Below are positions 45,366 through 54,284 of a stretch of DNA of 64,000 nucleotides, piece after piece. The notes beneath the pieces are model-generated. The model was given only the letters and a program-made list of their open reading frames with translations. It searched no databases and was not told the DNA's origin. The translations under genes and the position numbers were made by a program. The stretch lies in contig NZ_ATXB01000001.1 of NCBI RefSeq assembly GCF_000421465.1, positions 806,001 to 870,000 of the forward strand. Reading direction: 5' to 3'. Each line of letters begins with the position of its first letter. Within the stretch, counting starts at the first letter, position 1. This DNA is from Methylohalobius crimeensis 10Ki (lineage in GTDB: Bacteria > Pseudomonadota > Gammaproteobacteria > Methylococcales > Methylothermaceae).

Positions 45366-45851
45366 TTAGCGATCGTCGGAAACGGTCTGCCAATGCTCGA
45401 TGCGCGCCGCCTGCCCATAGAATGCGTCGTTTTCGTCGTACACATTCCACACCGTCGACCCTTCGATGCGAAACCGCTTGCCGCTGCGGGCGATGCGCAC
45501 GCCGCTGTAGTCGTCGATGTAGCCTTTGGCGGAGACTTCTTCCAACAGACGCCGGCGTTCTGCTTGCGCCAAAGGCTCCGCGGAAAGACGCGACGGCAGG
45601 CGGGTGAACTGCCCCCAGTTCATTTCGAACAGACCTTGGGCGGTCAAGTTGGCATAGTTGAAGACCGGATCATCCCGGGTGTCGTGGGAGAGAAGAGCGA
45701 AGGGGGCGTCACGATACAGCCAGCGGGCGGCGGCGATTGGGTCCAGTTTCGGCTCGACCAGATCCCGCCCGGTCAGGCGATGGTAACTTGAGGTGAGGCG
45801 CTGAATATGTTCTGCCAGAAAATCGTTGGCGGGAGAAGGTTCCAGACTCAT
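45366..45851 (-). CDS. MEKHLA domain protein
   Basis: A 161-residue protein made almost wholly of one MEKHLA domain, a PAS-like fold: SHDTRDDPVFNYANLTAQGL, then RLPSRLSAEP and KGYIDDYSGVRIARSGKRF. It may sense a ligand, but no output domain is attached. Its start overlaps the stop of the POT transporter as ATGA, so the two are co-translated. Confidence 0.8.
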   Translation of the reverse strand: MSLEPSPANDFLAEHIQRLTSSYHRLTGRDLVEPKLDPIAAARWLYRDAPFALLSHDTRDDPVFNYANLTAQGLFEMNWGQFTRLPSRLSAEPLAQAERRRLLEEVSAKGYIDDYSGVRIARSGKRFRIEGSTVWNVYDENDAFYGQAARIEHWQTVSDDR

Positions 45852-47197
45852 AATCTTTCCAAGGGTATTTCCGGTTGAATATGGGTTTTTTCCCGATACC
45901 AGCGGACCACCAACAGAAACATCAAAGCGGTGACCAGCATGGTGGTGGTGAAGAACCAGAAATACTCGGCGCCTTCCAGTTTGCTGGTGCCGTCGGGATT
46001 TTGGATGAAAAAATTGACCGCGCTGGTGAACAGGTTGCCGGCCGCCACCGACATCATGAAAAAGGCCATGACGAAGGATTTCATGGCGTTGGGGGCTTGG
46101 GTGTAGGAAAATTCCAAGCAGGTGATGGAGACCATGACCTCCGCCGAGGTCAGGATCAAATAAGCCAAAAGCTGCCAGGCAATGTGCGGAGATTGGCCGG
46201 CGTCAATGCGCATTTGCAGCCAAGCGGAGAGGGCGAAGGCGAGGACCGTAACGAACATGCCGGCCGAGATTTTGCGCAAAGGGGTGAGCTTGACGATACG
46301 CGCCAGGTACGGATAGATCCCATAGGAAAACAGCGGCACCAAAAGCAAAATCAAAAGCGGATTGGCCGCTTGGATTTGCGATGGCAGAATTTCATAACCC
46401 CATAGCTTCCGATCCATCTGCTGGGCCTGCAGCACCCAGGACGAACCGGTTTGGTCGAACAGCGCCCAGAACATGGCCACGAACAGGTAAATCAGGCTCA
46501 GCTTACCCAGAAGCTGCAATCCTTCGCCGCTGAAAACTTGGCGGATAAAGCCGAAACCTTGCGGTGGAATATGCGCATACTGGTAACGGCCGCTCCAGAA
46601 GGTCAAGGTGGCCAAGGCCATCAGGACACCCGGGACGGCGAAGGCGACGGCCGGTCCCTGATGGTGGAGCAGGTAGGGGGTGGCCAGCATGGAGGTGAAT
46701 GCGCCCAGATTGATGGCGAAATAGAACCAACTGAAGGCGCGGCTGAGCAGATGCTGGTTGGTGGCGCCGAATTGATCGCCCATATGCGCCGAAACGCAGG
46801 GTTTGATACCTCCCGCCCCCAGGGCGATCAAAGTTTGTCCCATCAGTAGGCCGATCCGGGTGGTATCCAGGGCGAGGACGAAATGGCCCAGGCAGTAGAC
46901 CAGGGAAAGGGTCACGATGGTTCGGTATTTCCCCCCTACACCGTCCGCCAGCAGCGCTCCCAGGACCGGCGTCAGATAGACGGCGGAGACGAACAAATGA
47001 AACCAGCCCTTGGCTTCGTCCGGTGTCATCGGATCGGGGCGCCCCATGGAATCGGCCAAATACTGGGTCATGAACACCACCAAAATGGCACGCATGCCGT
47101 AGTAACTGAAGCGCTCGGCCGCCTCGTTGACGACGATGTAAGGAATGCCGGGCGGCATTTGGGAAGTGGCCAAAGGGGCGGTTCGGTAGCGGGGCAT
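45848..47197 (-). CDS. POT/PTR family proton-dependent transporter
   Basis: Major-facilitator-type peptide or nitrate importer of 449 residues with about 12 hydrophobic segments. IVVNEAAERFSYYGMRAILV is the PTR2 signature including the ExxER proton motif, and the segment from ALGAGGIKPCVSAHMGDQFG fits the second signature. It is in the inner membrane and probably imports di- or tripeptides with protons. It is coupled to a MEKHLA protein gene. Confidence 0.9.
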   Translation of the reverse strand: MPRYRTAPLATSQMPPGIPYIVVNEAAERFSYYGMRAILVVFMTQYLADSMGRPDPMTPDEAKGWFHLFVSAVYLTPVLGALLADGVGGKYRTIVTLSLVYCLGHFVLALDTTRIGLLMGQTLIALGAGGIKPCVSAHMGDQFGATNQHLLSRAFSWFYFAINLGAFTSMLATPYLLHHQGPAVAFAVPGVLMALATLTFWSGRYQYAHIPPQGFGFIRQVFSGEGLQLLGKLSLIYLFVAMFWALFDQTGSSWVLQAQQMDRKLWGYEILPSQIQAANPLLILLLVPLFSYGIYPYLARIVKLTPLRKISAGMFVTVLAFALSAWLQMRIDAGQSPHIAWQLLAYLILTSAEVMVSITCLEFSYTQAPNAMKSFVMAFFMMSVAAGNLFTSAVNFFIQNPDGTSKLEGAEYFWFFTTTMLVTALMFLLVVRWYREKTHIQPEIPLERL

Positions 47198-47273
47198 GAT
47201 GGTCGAATCTTCCTGATTTAAACGGTAAATATTTTTATTTTGGCAGAGGACAAAAAACGGGGCAAAGACAAGC

Positions 47274-47846
47274 TCAAATCCCCTCTTGTGACAGTCGCCT
47301 CAACGCCCCGGCAAGGCCATGAGTGACTCGAGCCATTCGTTCGTAGTCGAGCTTTTCCGGTGTGTCGCAGGAACGGTGATAGCAGGAATAGCGATAAAAA
47401 GCGGTATCAGTTTTCGCATACTGCCAGCTGCCTTGCCTGCGGGTAAAGAAAAACGGCGACTCTTCGTTGACGAAGGCGACGAAACGGAGGGTTCGGGGCA
47501 AAGATAAAGATTGCAGCAGCCGGCACAGTTCCAGCAGAACGGCAACGCCGCTGCCGTTGTCGTTGGCTCCGGGGCAGCCGAGGACCGAGTCGTAGTGAGC
47601 GCCGACCAGAAGAATCTGATCATGATCTCGGCCCGGTAAGGTGACTTCCAGATTGGTCGAAGGCACCCCTTCCACTTCATAGACCTGGCGTTGAACCGGG
47701 AAACCCCATGCCTGCCAAGTGTCTGCGAGATAATTTTCGGCTTCTTTCAACGCCAAGGGATGGAATACGTTACGCTCTCCGATTTCGTCGGCCAGGCGAT
47801 AAACGTGCCGGCGAAGCGATTCGGTCAGAAAGGGAGCGGACGTCAT
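47274..47846 (-). CDS. M28 family metallopeptidase, internally shortened
   Basis: A 190-residue protein with an M28 start: LLVGAHYDSVLGCPGANDNG gives the first His and bridging Asp, and FVNEESPFFF the catalytic Glu pair. Then TRRQGSWQYAK joins directly to TDTAFYRYSCYHRSCDTPEK, where full-length relatives have roughly 100 further residues including a zinc ligand. This is an in-frame internal deletion; the protein is probably inactive or altered. Its start overlaps the THEP1 stop as ATGA. Confidence 0.8.
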   Translation of the reverse strand: MTSAPFLTESLRRHVYRLADEIGERNVFHPLALKEAENYLADTWQAWGFPVQRQVYEVEGVPSTNLEVTLPGRDHDQILLVGAHYDSVLGCPGANDNGSGVAVLLELCRLLQSLSLPRTLRFVAFVNEESPFFFTRRQGSWQYAKTDTAFYRYSCYHRSCDTPEKLDYERMARVTHGLAGALRRLSQEGI

Positions 47847-48379
47847 GAGGTGATTTTTTGTTGACGCAGCCAGGTCAGCGCCCGTTCTACCAACTTGTCT
47901 CGATTGTCATGGGTCGCTTCCCACATTTCGCGCCCCGGCCGCTGTTTGATCTTTTCGATGAATCCGCCGCCTTTCTTGGCGACGGTGGAGATTACCGGCT
48001 TGCCCGAATTCAAGATCCGTTCGACTCGGCGCACAAAGACCGGGGACAGACATTCCATCTTGCCGATTTCGTCGATGAGATAGAGTTCGCCGTCCAGAAT
48101 AAAGTTGGATTCTGCCAAGCGGTCGATAGTGGCTACATCGACGCCGTAGCGGCCGACCCGGTCGGGTGAGTCGAAATCCACATGGGCGATCACTCCGGAT
48201 TCCCTGGAAAAGCCGATCAGTTCGAAGCCCGCTCGGTGTCCTTTTAATCGGATCTCCTGGGTGTAAAAGCCGGCGATGAAATGACCGCCGAGCTGTGCTG
48301 CGATATGTTTTATCAGCGTGGTTTTGCCGATCCCGGGCGTGCCGGTCAGAAGCAGGAGGGGAGAAGTGGAATTCGTCAT
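47843..48379 (-). CDS. THEP1-type nucleoside-triphosphatase
   Basis: A 178-residue P-loop NTPase. TGTPGIGKTTLIKHIA is Walker A, AGFYTQEIRLKGHRAGFELI the THEP1 motif, and LYLIDEIGKMECLSP Walker B. It resembles the archaeal/eukaryotic THEP1 group. The cellular role is not established. It sits between cheR and the shortened M28 gene on the same strand. Confidence 0.88.
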   Translation of the reverse strand: MTNSTSPLLLLTGTPGIGKTTLIKHIAAQLGGHFIAGFYTQEIRLKGHRAGFELIGFSRESGVIAHVDFDSPDRVGRYGVDVATIDRLAESNFILDGELYLIDEIGKMECLSPVFVRRVERILNSGKPVISTVAKKGGGFIEKIKQRPGREMWEATHDNRDKLVERALTWLRQQKITS

Positions 48380-48394
48380 GACTCGATCCGTTCG

Positions 48395-49249
48395 TCACCT
48401 CGGCTCGGTCATTCTCCTGCACGCAGCCGCTTGTGGCCACTTTTTTCGATAGATTGGATATCGATCGAACCAGGAGCACCATCCTTCCGACCCTTCGGGC
48501 AACTGTTCATGCTTTCCGAGTATCAGGGTTCCGCCTGGGTGGAGAGCACCCTGTATGCGCCTTAACACTTTACGCTGCAGTTCTTCATCGAAATAGGTGA
48601 AAGCGAGGTTGCGGCATAGGATGAGATCGAAGCGGCCCTCGGGAGATTGCTCGCGAACATCTTGCCGCATAAAAGTGATGTAGGGTCGGTAATCCTTCTT
48701 GAGAAGGAAATCGCCGTTGCGGCTGAAAGCCTCGTCGCGCCAAGCTGAAGGCAGTTCTTTTAGACTGCTGAAAGCATAACGCGCGCGTCGGGCGCGCTGC
48801 AGCAAGACGGGATCGACATCGGTGGCGACAATGGAAAGGCCGGTGTCGGGGAAACAGGGCTGCAGTTTTAAGCGCCACAGGATAGTCAGGGTATAGGCCT
48901 CTTCCCCGCTGCCGCAGCCGGCACTCCAGACTCTAAGTTCCGTATCGCCGCGGCGATGGGCTAGTCTTACCAAGGTGGGAAGCACCGTCTGTTCCAGACA
49001 AGCGAATATCTTCCGATTCCGGTAAAAGCGAGAGAGGGTAATGCGGCACAGCGTATCGAGTCGGCTCCATTCTTCGGGATGCGCATTCAAAAAAGCCCGG
49101 TAAGCGGCGATGTCTTCCAGTTCCAGGTCTTTTATCCGCCGATCGATGCGTTTGCACACTTGTCGGTGCACTCGTCGGAATCCCGGCCAGCGCAGGTGCA
49201 ACCGAGACAAGGCCCATTGAAGGAAGTGCACGCATTGCTCGTCTTGCAT
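48395..49249 (-). CDS. CheR-type methyltransferase
   Basis: A 284-residue SAM-dependent methyltransferase of the chemoreceptor CheR family. LCRITLSRFYRNRKIFACLE precedes the SAM motif RVWSAGCGSGEEAYTLTIL, and IVATDVDPVLLQRARRARY and FDLILCRNLAFTYFDEELQR follow, the latter with the NLAFTYFD variant of the usual NVLIYF. No chemoreceptor is nearby, so it may methylate another target. Confidence 0.88.
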   Translation of the reverse strand: MQDEQCVHFLQWALSRLHLRWPGFRRVHRQVCKRIDRRIKDLELEDIAAYRAFLNAHPEEWSRLDTLCRITLSRFYRNRKIFACLEQTVLPTLVRLAHRRGDTELRVWSAGCGSGEEAYTLTILWRLKLQPCFPDTGLSIVATDVDPVLLQRARRARYAFSSLKELPSAWRDEAFSRNGDFLLKKDYRPYITFMRQDVREQSPEGRFDLILCRNLAFTYFDEELQRKVLRRIQGALHPGGTLILGKHEQLPEGSEGWCSWFDRYPIYRKKWPQAAACRRMTEPR

Positions 49250-49325
49250 GGGGGGAATTAGCGTGAGTCCAGGCAGCCTTTTCCTTTACAATCCGGTCCA
49301 TGGCTTTGGCTTAAGAGGTGCCATC

Positions 49326-50333
49326 ATGCGCAATTTTCACGTCATTCGGTTATGCGTATTATGCCTTTTTCTATTCCCCTGGATAAAAATCGCCGCTGCG
49401 GCCGAAACGCCTCCCTTCTCCACCGGTGCTTGGCGGGAAGTCGCGCCGGCCCCGACCCCTCGAACCGAAGTGACCGCCGCGGTGCTCGACGAAAAAATCT
49501 ATGTCATCGGCGGTTTTTCCCCGTTGCGATTGGGCAATCTTCTCAAACTGAGCGTGACCGATGCGGTGGAGGTGTACGATCCGGCCGAGGATCGATGGGA
49601 ACAGGCCGTCCCTTTGCCCGAACCGCTCCATCACGCGGCCGCCGTATCGACCGCTGGGCGTCTTTTCGTCTTCGGCGGCTTCGCCCCGTCTATGACCTCG
49701 GTTTGGAATCCCGTGGATACGGTATTCGAATATTCGCCGGACGACAAGCGTTGGATCCGGCGCCGATCCATGCCGACCGCCCGCGGGGCCTTGGCGGTTG
49801 CACGCTTGGACGGAAAGATTTTTGCTATCGGCGGTTATGACGGCGAAGCCAGCCTGCCGGTGGTGGAAATCTACGACCCCGCCTCCGATACCTGGCAATC
49901 CGGTCCTTCCTTGTCCAAGCCCCGGGATCATCTGGCGGCCGCGTCCTGGGACGGTCGGGTGTATGCGATCGGCGGCCGCGTCAATCTGGATTACAAGCGC
50001 AACCTGGGGGTTGCCGAGGTTTACGATCCGGCTACCCACCGGTGGCGGGAGGTGGCACCGCTGCCTACGCCGCGAAGCGGCATCGCTGCGGCGGTATTGG
50101 AGGACATGGTGGTGGTCGTCGGCGGAGAGGGCGCACAGGGGACGTTCCAGGAGAACGAAGCTTATTGGCCCCGGGAAAATAGCTGGGTGCCCCTGCCGCC
50201 GTTACCCACGTCTCGCCATGGATTGGCTGCGGTTGCGGTAAAGGGCCGTTTGTACGCCCTTTGCGGTGGCACGCGACCGGGTGGGTCCTACAGTCAGATT
50301 AACGAGATGTTCGTTCCAGCTGAATTGAAATAG
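49326..50333 (+). CDS. Secreted Kelch-repeat protein
   Basis: A 335-residue protein with a signal peptide (about 8-26) and six Kelch repeats forming a beta-propeller, for example IYVIGGFSPLRLG, LFVFGGFAPS, IFAIGGYDGEAS, VYAIGGRVNLDY and LYALCGGTRPGG. Propellers of this type bind proteins or sugars in the periplasm. I chose the ATG at 49326 (MRNFHVIRLC) over an earlier in-frame ATG that overlaps cheR. Partner unknown. Confidence 0.88.
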   Translation: MRNFHVIRLCVLCLFLFPWIKIAAAAETPPFSTGAWREVAPAPTPRTEVTAAVLDEKIYVIGGFSPLRLGNLLKLSVTDAVEVYDPAEDRWEQAVPLPEPLHHAAAVSTAGRLFVFGGFAPSMTSVWNPVDTVFEYSPDDKRWIRRRSMPTARGALAVARLDGKIFAIGGYDGEASLPVVEIYDPASDTWQSGPSLSKPRDHLAAASWDGRVYAIGGRVNLDYKRNLGVAEVYDPATHRWREVAPLPTPRSGIAAAVLEDMVVVVGGEGAQGTFQENEAYWPRENSWVPLPPLPTSRHGLAAVAVKGRLYALCGGTRPGGSYSQINEMFVPAELK

Positions 50334-50454
50334 GGTTATTACCGACGGCAGAAGCGGATCATTCCGTAGGCGTCTGCTCCTCTCCTTCGAAGAGAAGCAG
50401 GCAAGCCGTATACTTAGAGCTTGATAATCATTGACGACAAGGCAGGGAGCGGTG

Positions 50455-51753
50455 TTGAAAAAACTGATTGGGTTCGGGTGGATCGGGTTGTGCTTGTTGA
50501 GCCTGCAGTTGCATGCTGAAACCGATTCGACTTGCCTGACGATGGAAGAAGCGGCGGAACAGTCCATTCCGGCGGGGAATGGTTTTTGTACTCGGATTTT
50601 TGGGAAAGAACTCCATGTGCCCGACATCGATCGGCGGCATGTTCGGGCTTGGTTTGCGGGAATGAACCTGAATATTCCGGCCCCTTCCTCGCGTTTGGTG
50701 GAACCTTTCGGTGCCCTGTATTTTTGGGATCGCCCCGATGCGCATAAATTGTTTTACGGCGATGTGGCTCTGTTTTACAACACCCTCTTCTATGCCGAGA
50801 AGTTCCGCGGCAATTTTGAATGGATCACCACCTTCGAGAACTTCACCGTCCCTTTTCAGCAAAATGAAATCGTCGACGGGCGCAGGCAACGCGACGAGGA
50901 AGTCATGTGGGGCTATGTTCGGCCGGGATTCGGTCTCGGTTGGCGCAGGCAGGTAGCTCCTTATCACAACGATAATATGGCCGCGGTCAATCTCACCGTG
51001 GAGCCGGGCTATTTATATTTCGCCGATTCCGCCGCCGGTAACGGTTTCCGCGATCCTTCCAGCACTTTTGAGACGCGAGTCCATTTGCGTTTGCGCTGGG
51101 ATGCGTTGACGCGCAACCTTCTCAGCCTGCCCCAGGAAGGGTTTACCCTGGGGGGAGAGGCCTTTTACGGCCATCGTTTTCGCTGGCGGGACTGGGGCTT
51201 GCCTCAAGACAGAGAAAAGCAGGGCCATCGAGAAAGCGAGGACGATTACGCTTGGTTCAGCGCTTATTTTCTGGGTGTGAGCGGAGTGCCTTTTGTGTCC
51301 AGCTCGAGGCACCGATTGCTCGGCAACGTGCATCTGGGAATCGGACCCCACATGGACCGCTTCAGTCATACCCCAAGCACCCGCCCCATGGGCGGCTTCA
51401 ATCCTTTGGGGCAGGAATACCACAGCACCGGCTTTCCGATTTTGCCGGGGTCGGCGCTGCTGGAGTTTTATCCCGATCGGTATGCCATCGTCGAGGGAGA
51501 ATATCGTTATCAGCTGACCTTTTTCAGCGCCTTGAGTGTGTATGGGGGAATAGGCTATTTGAATACCCAGCGCGATTTGAAGGGCAGGATCGACCGCCAG
51601 AATACGGAGATGCCTTTCGTCGGCGGACGGTTGGTGACCGGATTTTTCGGAGAGACGGTGTTGACGCTGGATTATGCCCATAATTTCGGGCTACGGCGGA
51701 AGGAAACCGGCCACGGAAATCAAGTGGTGTTGTCTATTTCCGGTCAGTTTTGA
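50455..51753 (+). CDS. Putative outer-membrane beta-barrel protein
   Basis: A 432-residue protein with a signal peptide (about 3-21) and aromatic-rich alternating strands (YFWDRPDAHKLFYGDVALFY, GEYRYQLTFFSALSVYGGIG) ending in Phe (VVLSISGQF), typical of outer-membrane barrels. I do not recognise the family. The TTG at 50455 is chosen because AGGGAG lies five bases upstream; GTG at 50452 is possible. The sequence TTGATAATCATTGA near 50421 resembles part of a Fur box. Confidence 0.65.
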   Translation: MKKLIGFGWIGLCLLSLQLHAETDSTCLTMEEAAEQSIPAGNGFCTRIFGKELHVPDIDRRHVRAWFAGMNLNIPAPSSRLVEPFGALYFWDRPDAHKLFYGDVALFYNTLFYAEKFRGNFEWITTFENFTVPFQQNEIVDGRRQRDEEVMWGYVRPGFGLGWRRQVAPYHNDNMAAVNLTVEPGYLYFADSAAGNGFRDPSSTFETRVHLRLRWDALTRNLLSLPQEGFTLGGEAFYGHRFRWRDWGLPQDREKQGHRESEDDYAWFSAYFLGVSGVPFVSSSRHRLLGNVHLGIGPHMDRFSHTPSTRPMGGFNPLGQEYHSTGFPILPGSALLEFYPDRYAIVEGEYRYQLTFFSALSVYGGIGYLNTQRDLKGRIDRQNTEMPFVGGRLVTGFFGETVLTLDYAHNFGLRRKETGHGNQVVLSISGQF

Positions 51754-51762
51754 ATCGCGGGC

Positions 51763-51790
51763 AAAAAAAATCCCCGCCCGGAGGCGGGGA
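51763..51790 (-). terminator. Hairpin with T-run on the minus strand
   Basis: TCCCCGCC pairs with GGCGGGGA across CGGA, and on the minus strand it is followed by eight T. It lies ten bases after the plus-strand barrel gene, where it could act as a hairpin only, since the T-run faces the other way. No minus-strand gene ends here. Confidence 0.4.
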
Positions 51791-51794
51791 GAAA

Positions 51795-51814
51795 CATGGG
51801 GACGATGCCCCATG
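51795..51814 (+). promoter_or_regulatory. Leader hairpin before the 38-codon gene
   Basis: CATGGGG (51795-51801) pairs with CCCCATG (51808-51814) across ACGATG. It ends where the strong Shine-Dalgarno begins, so folding could modulate access to it. Confidence 0.5.
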
Positions 51815-51829
51815 AGGAGGAGGTAAATA

Positions 51830-51946
51830 ATGAACACTCGTTTCCAGAGACCGTATAAATATTGCTTTGTTCCCGTTATTGTTTCTTTATTAGCATTGTG
51901 TCTTGTTGTTTTTGGATGGGGCGCAAGACATGTTAAACTTGACTGA
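51830..51946 (+). CDS. Small membrane peptide (38 aa)
   Basis: A 38-codon frame starting MNTRFQRPYKYCF, then a hydrophobic helix VPVIVSLLALCLVVFGWGA, ending RHVKLD: a basic N-terminus and a single membrane span. Its ribosome site GAGGAGGAGGT, five bases upstream, is the strongest in this part of the window, which argues that it is translated. Two hairpins precede it. It ends 21 bases before the DUF255 gene and could be in its operon. I do not recognise a homologue. Confidence 0.6.
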   Translation: MNTRFQRPYKYCFVPVIVSLLALCLVVFGWGARHVKLD

Positions 51947-51967
51947 AAAGCTAGGTTTTTAAGAAGC

Positions 51968-54259
51968 ATGAGCGCATCCGTACCCCACGCCGAAGCGGTG
52001 ACCTATACCCCCGAATTGCAGCAGAAACTGCGGGAGGCGTTGGCCGCCAGGGGGCCGAGTTATCGTCCCCGAACCCGTCATTTCCGTCCCGACGGCTGTC
52101 CCGAGTACACCAACCGCCTGATTCTGGAAGATTCTCCCTATCTCCTGCAGCACGCCCATAACCCGGTGGATTGGCATCCCTGGGGAGAAGCGGCGTTCGA
52201 GCAGGCCAAGCGCGAGGACAAGCCGGTTTTCCTCTCCATCGGCTATTCCACCTGTCATTGGTGTCACGTGATGGAGGAGCAGAGCTTCGAGAATCCCGAG
52301 ATCGCTCGCCTGTTCAACCGCGAGTTCGTGCCGATCAAGGTGGATCGGGAACAGCGTCCCGACGTGGATACCACCTATATGCACGCGGTTCAGTTGCTGA
52401 CCGGCCAGGGCGGTTGGCCGCTGTCGGCCTTTTTGACCGAGGCCGGAAAGCTGTTTTTCGGCGGGACCTATTTTCCCCCGGAAGCGTTTCGGCAATTGCT
52501 GCAACGGATCGCTCACGCCTGGCGTAAGCAACGCGCCGAAATCGAAGCCCAAGCCGACTCCGTGACCGAGGCGGTCGAGCGGATGCATCTCACCGGCGGG
52601 GGCGGCTCGGTGGATGGGGAATCGGCCGGTCAGGCGGTTCAGGCGATTTTGGAACACTTCGATCCGCGTCATGGGGGATTCGGCGAGGCGCCTAAATTCC
52701 CCAACGAACCCTGGCTGTTTCTGCTCGTCGACGAGTCGTGGCGCAGCTATGATTCCGAGGTGCTGACCGGCTTGACGCGGAGCCTCGACGCCATGGCCCG
52801 CGGCGGAATATACGACCAAATCGGCGGCGGCTTTCACCGCTACTCGGTCGATGCCGCTTGGCACGTGCCCCATTTCGAAAAAATGCTCTACAACCAGGCG
52901 CAGTTGAGCCGAACTTACACCCAAGCCTATTGCTTGACCGGCAATCGCTGGTTCGCCCACGTCGCGCGCCAGACGTACGATTACGTCCTGGGCGAGATGA
53001 CCACCCCCGAGGGCGGTTTTTATTCGGCCACCGACGCCGACAGCGAAGGCGAGGAAGGTAAGTTCTTCGTTTGGACGCCGGATCAAATCCGGGCGGTATT
53101 GCCGGCAGAGGATGCCGAGCTGGCCATCCAACTGTTCGGCGTCACCGAGGCGGGGAATTTCGAGGGACGCAATGTCCTGCACTTGCCGGAACCCTTGGAC
53201 GAATTCGCCCGCCGCCAAGGGGTGGCGTTGGACGTCCTCTGGGAACGATGGGAGCATATCCGGCGGAAACTTTATCAAGTCCGATCCGAACGCGTGCCGC
53301 CTTTGCGCGACGACAAGGTTGTCACCGCCTGGAACGGCATGATGATCTGCGCCCTGGCCGAAGCCGGCCGCTTGCTGAATGAGTCCCGCTACCTCGAAGG
53401 GGCCGAGCGCGCGGCCGAATTCTTGTGGAATCGGCATTACAGGGAAGGGCGGCTTGGACGGGCATCCCTGGAGGGGCGAGTGGGCGGGGAAGGCTTGCAG
53501 GAAGATTACGCCTGCTTCGCGGAAGGCCTGCTCGCCCTGTACGATGCGACCGATGATTTCGAATGGTTGCAGCGGGCGCGGACGCTGACGGATAGTTTAT
53601 TGGAGGACTTCTGGGACGAGACCCAAGGCGCCTTTTTCATGAATCGCGGCGCCCAAGAACCGCTGATGGTGCGGCCCAAGGATACCTATGACGGCGCCTT
53701 GCCGTCGGGCAATTCGGTGGCGGCCAAAGTGTTGGCGCGCCTGCATCGGCGTGCACCTCAACTTTCCTACCAAACCCGCTTCGATGCCCTGCGCTCGGCA
53801 TTGGCACCTCAGATCCGCCGGAGTCCGGCCGGGTTCAGCTATCTGCTGGGGGCGGTGCGCGAGTGGGAAGACGGCGAGACCGGCTCCCTGCAATACGCGG
53901 CCGGCGGCGCGGTCCGGATAACGGGTCGGTTGGTCGATAATCGGGCCGAGGTCGCTCTTCGGATTGCATCCGGCTGGCATGTGAACGGACCGGATTGCGA
54001 AGGGGATCAGGTTCCCACCCGATTACATTTGGCCCAAGCTGGAAGAGACTGGCGACTGGGACAGGTTCGTTATCCCGAATCGATCGATGTGACGTTGCCG
54101 TTTGTCGATAAACCCTTATCCCTGTATCAAGAGAGCGTGACCATCGAGGTGCCCGTTACCCAACGGGGCGCCGGGCCGATCCCATTACAGATCCAGCTTC
54201 AGGCGTGCGACGTGCGTCATTGCCTGGCCCCGGAGACGGTTAGCCTTCAGATCCCTTGA
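51968..54259 (+). CDS. DUF255/YyaL thioredoxin-domain protein
   Basis: A 763-residue protein of the YyaL/spermatogenesis-associated-20 family. The N-terminal thioredoxin-like part has [18 protein letters not shown] and [16 protein letters not shown] with the CHWC pair; a long (alpha/alpha)6-type domain follows with [20 protein letters not shown]. The last 110 residues ([31 protein letters not shown]) resemble the DsbD alpha domain, an addition not found in all members. Function is unresolved; a sugar-isomerase-like or redox role is possible. Confidence 0.88.
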   Translation: MSASVPHAEAVTYTPELQQKLREALAARGPSYRPRTRHFRPDGCPEYTNRLILEDSPYLLQHAHNPVDWHPWGEAAFEQAKREDKPVFLSIGYSTCHWCHVMEEQSFENPEIARLFNREFVPIKVDREQRPDVDTTYMHAVQLLTGQGGWPLSAFLTEAGKLFFGGTYFPPEAFRQLLQRIAHAWRKQRAEIEAQADSVTEAVERMHLTGGGGSVDGESAGQAVQAILEHFDPRHGGFGEAPKFPNEPWLFLLVDESWRSYDSEVLTGLTRSLDAMARGGIYDQIGGGFHRYSVDAAWHVPHFEKMLYNQAQLSRTYTQAYCLTGNRWFAHVARQTYDYVLGEMTTPEGGFYSATDADSEGEEGKFFVWTPDQIRAVLPAEDAELAIQLFGVTEAGNFEGRNVLHLPEPLDEFARRQGVALDVLWERWEHIRRKLYQVRSERVPPLRDDKVVTAWNGMMICALAEAGRLLNESRYLEGAERAAEFLWNRHYREGRLGRASLEGRVGGEGLQEDYACFAEGLLALYDATDDFEWLQRARTLTDSLLEDFWDETQGAFFMNRGAQEPLMVRPKDTYDGALPSGNSVAAKVLARLHRRAPQLSYQTRFDALRSALAPQIRRSPAGFSYLLGAVREWEDGETGSLQYAAGGAVRITGRLVDNRAEVALRIASGWHVNGPDCEGDQVPTRLHLAQAGRDWRLGQVRYPESIDVTLPFVDKPLSLYQESVTIEVPVTQRGAGPIPLQIQLQACDVRHCLAPETVSLQIP

Positions 54260-54284
54260 AGGCCATGATGTGTGATTTAAAGTC

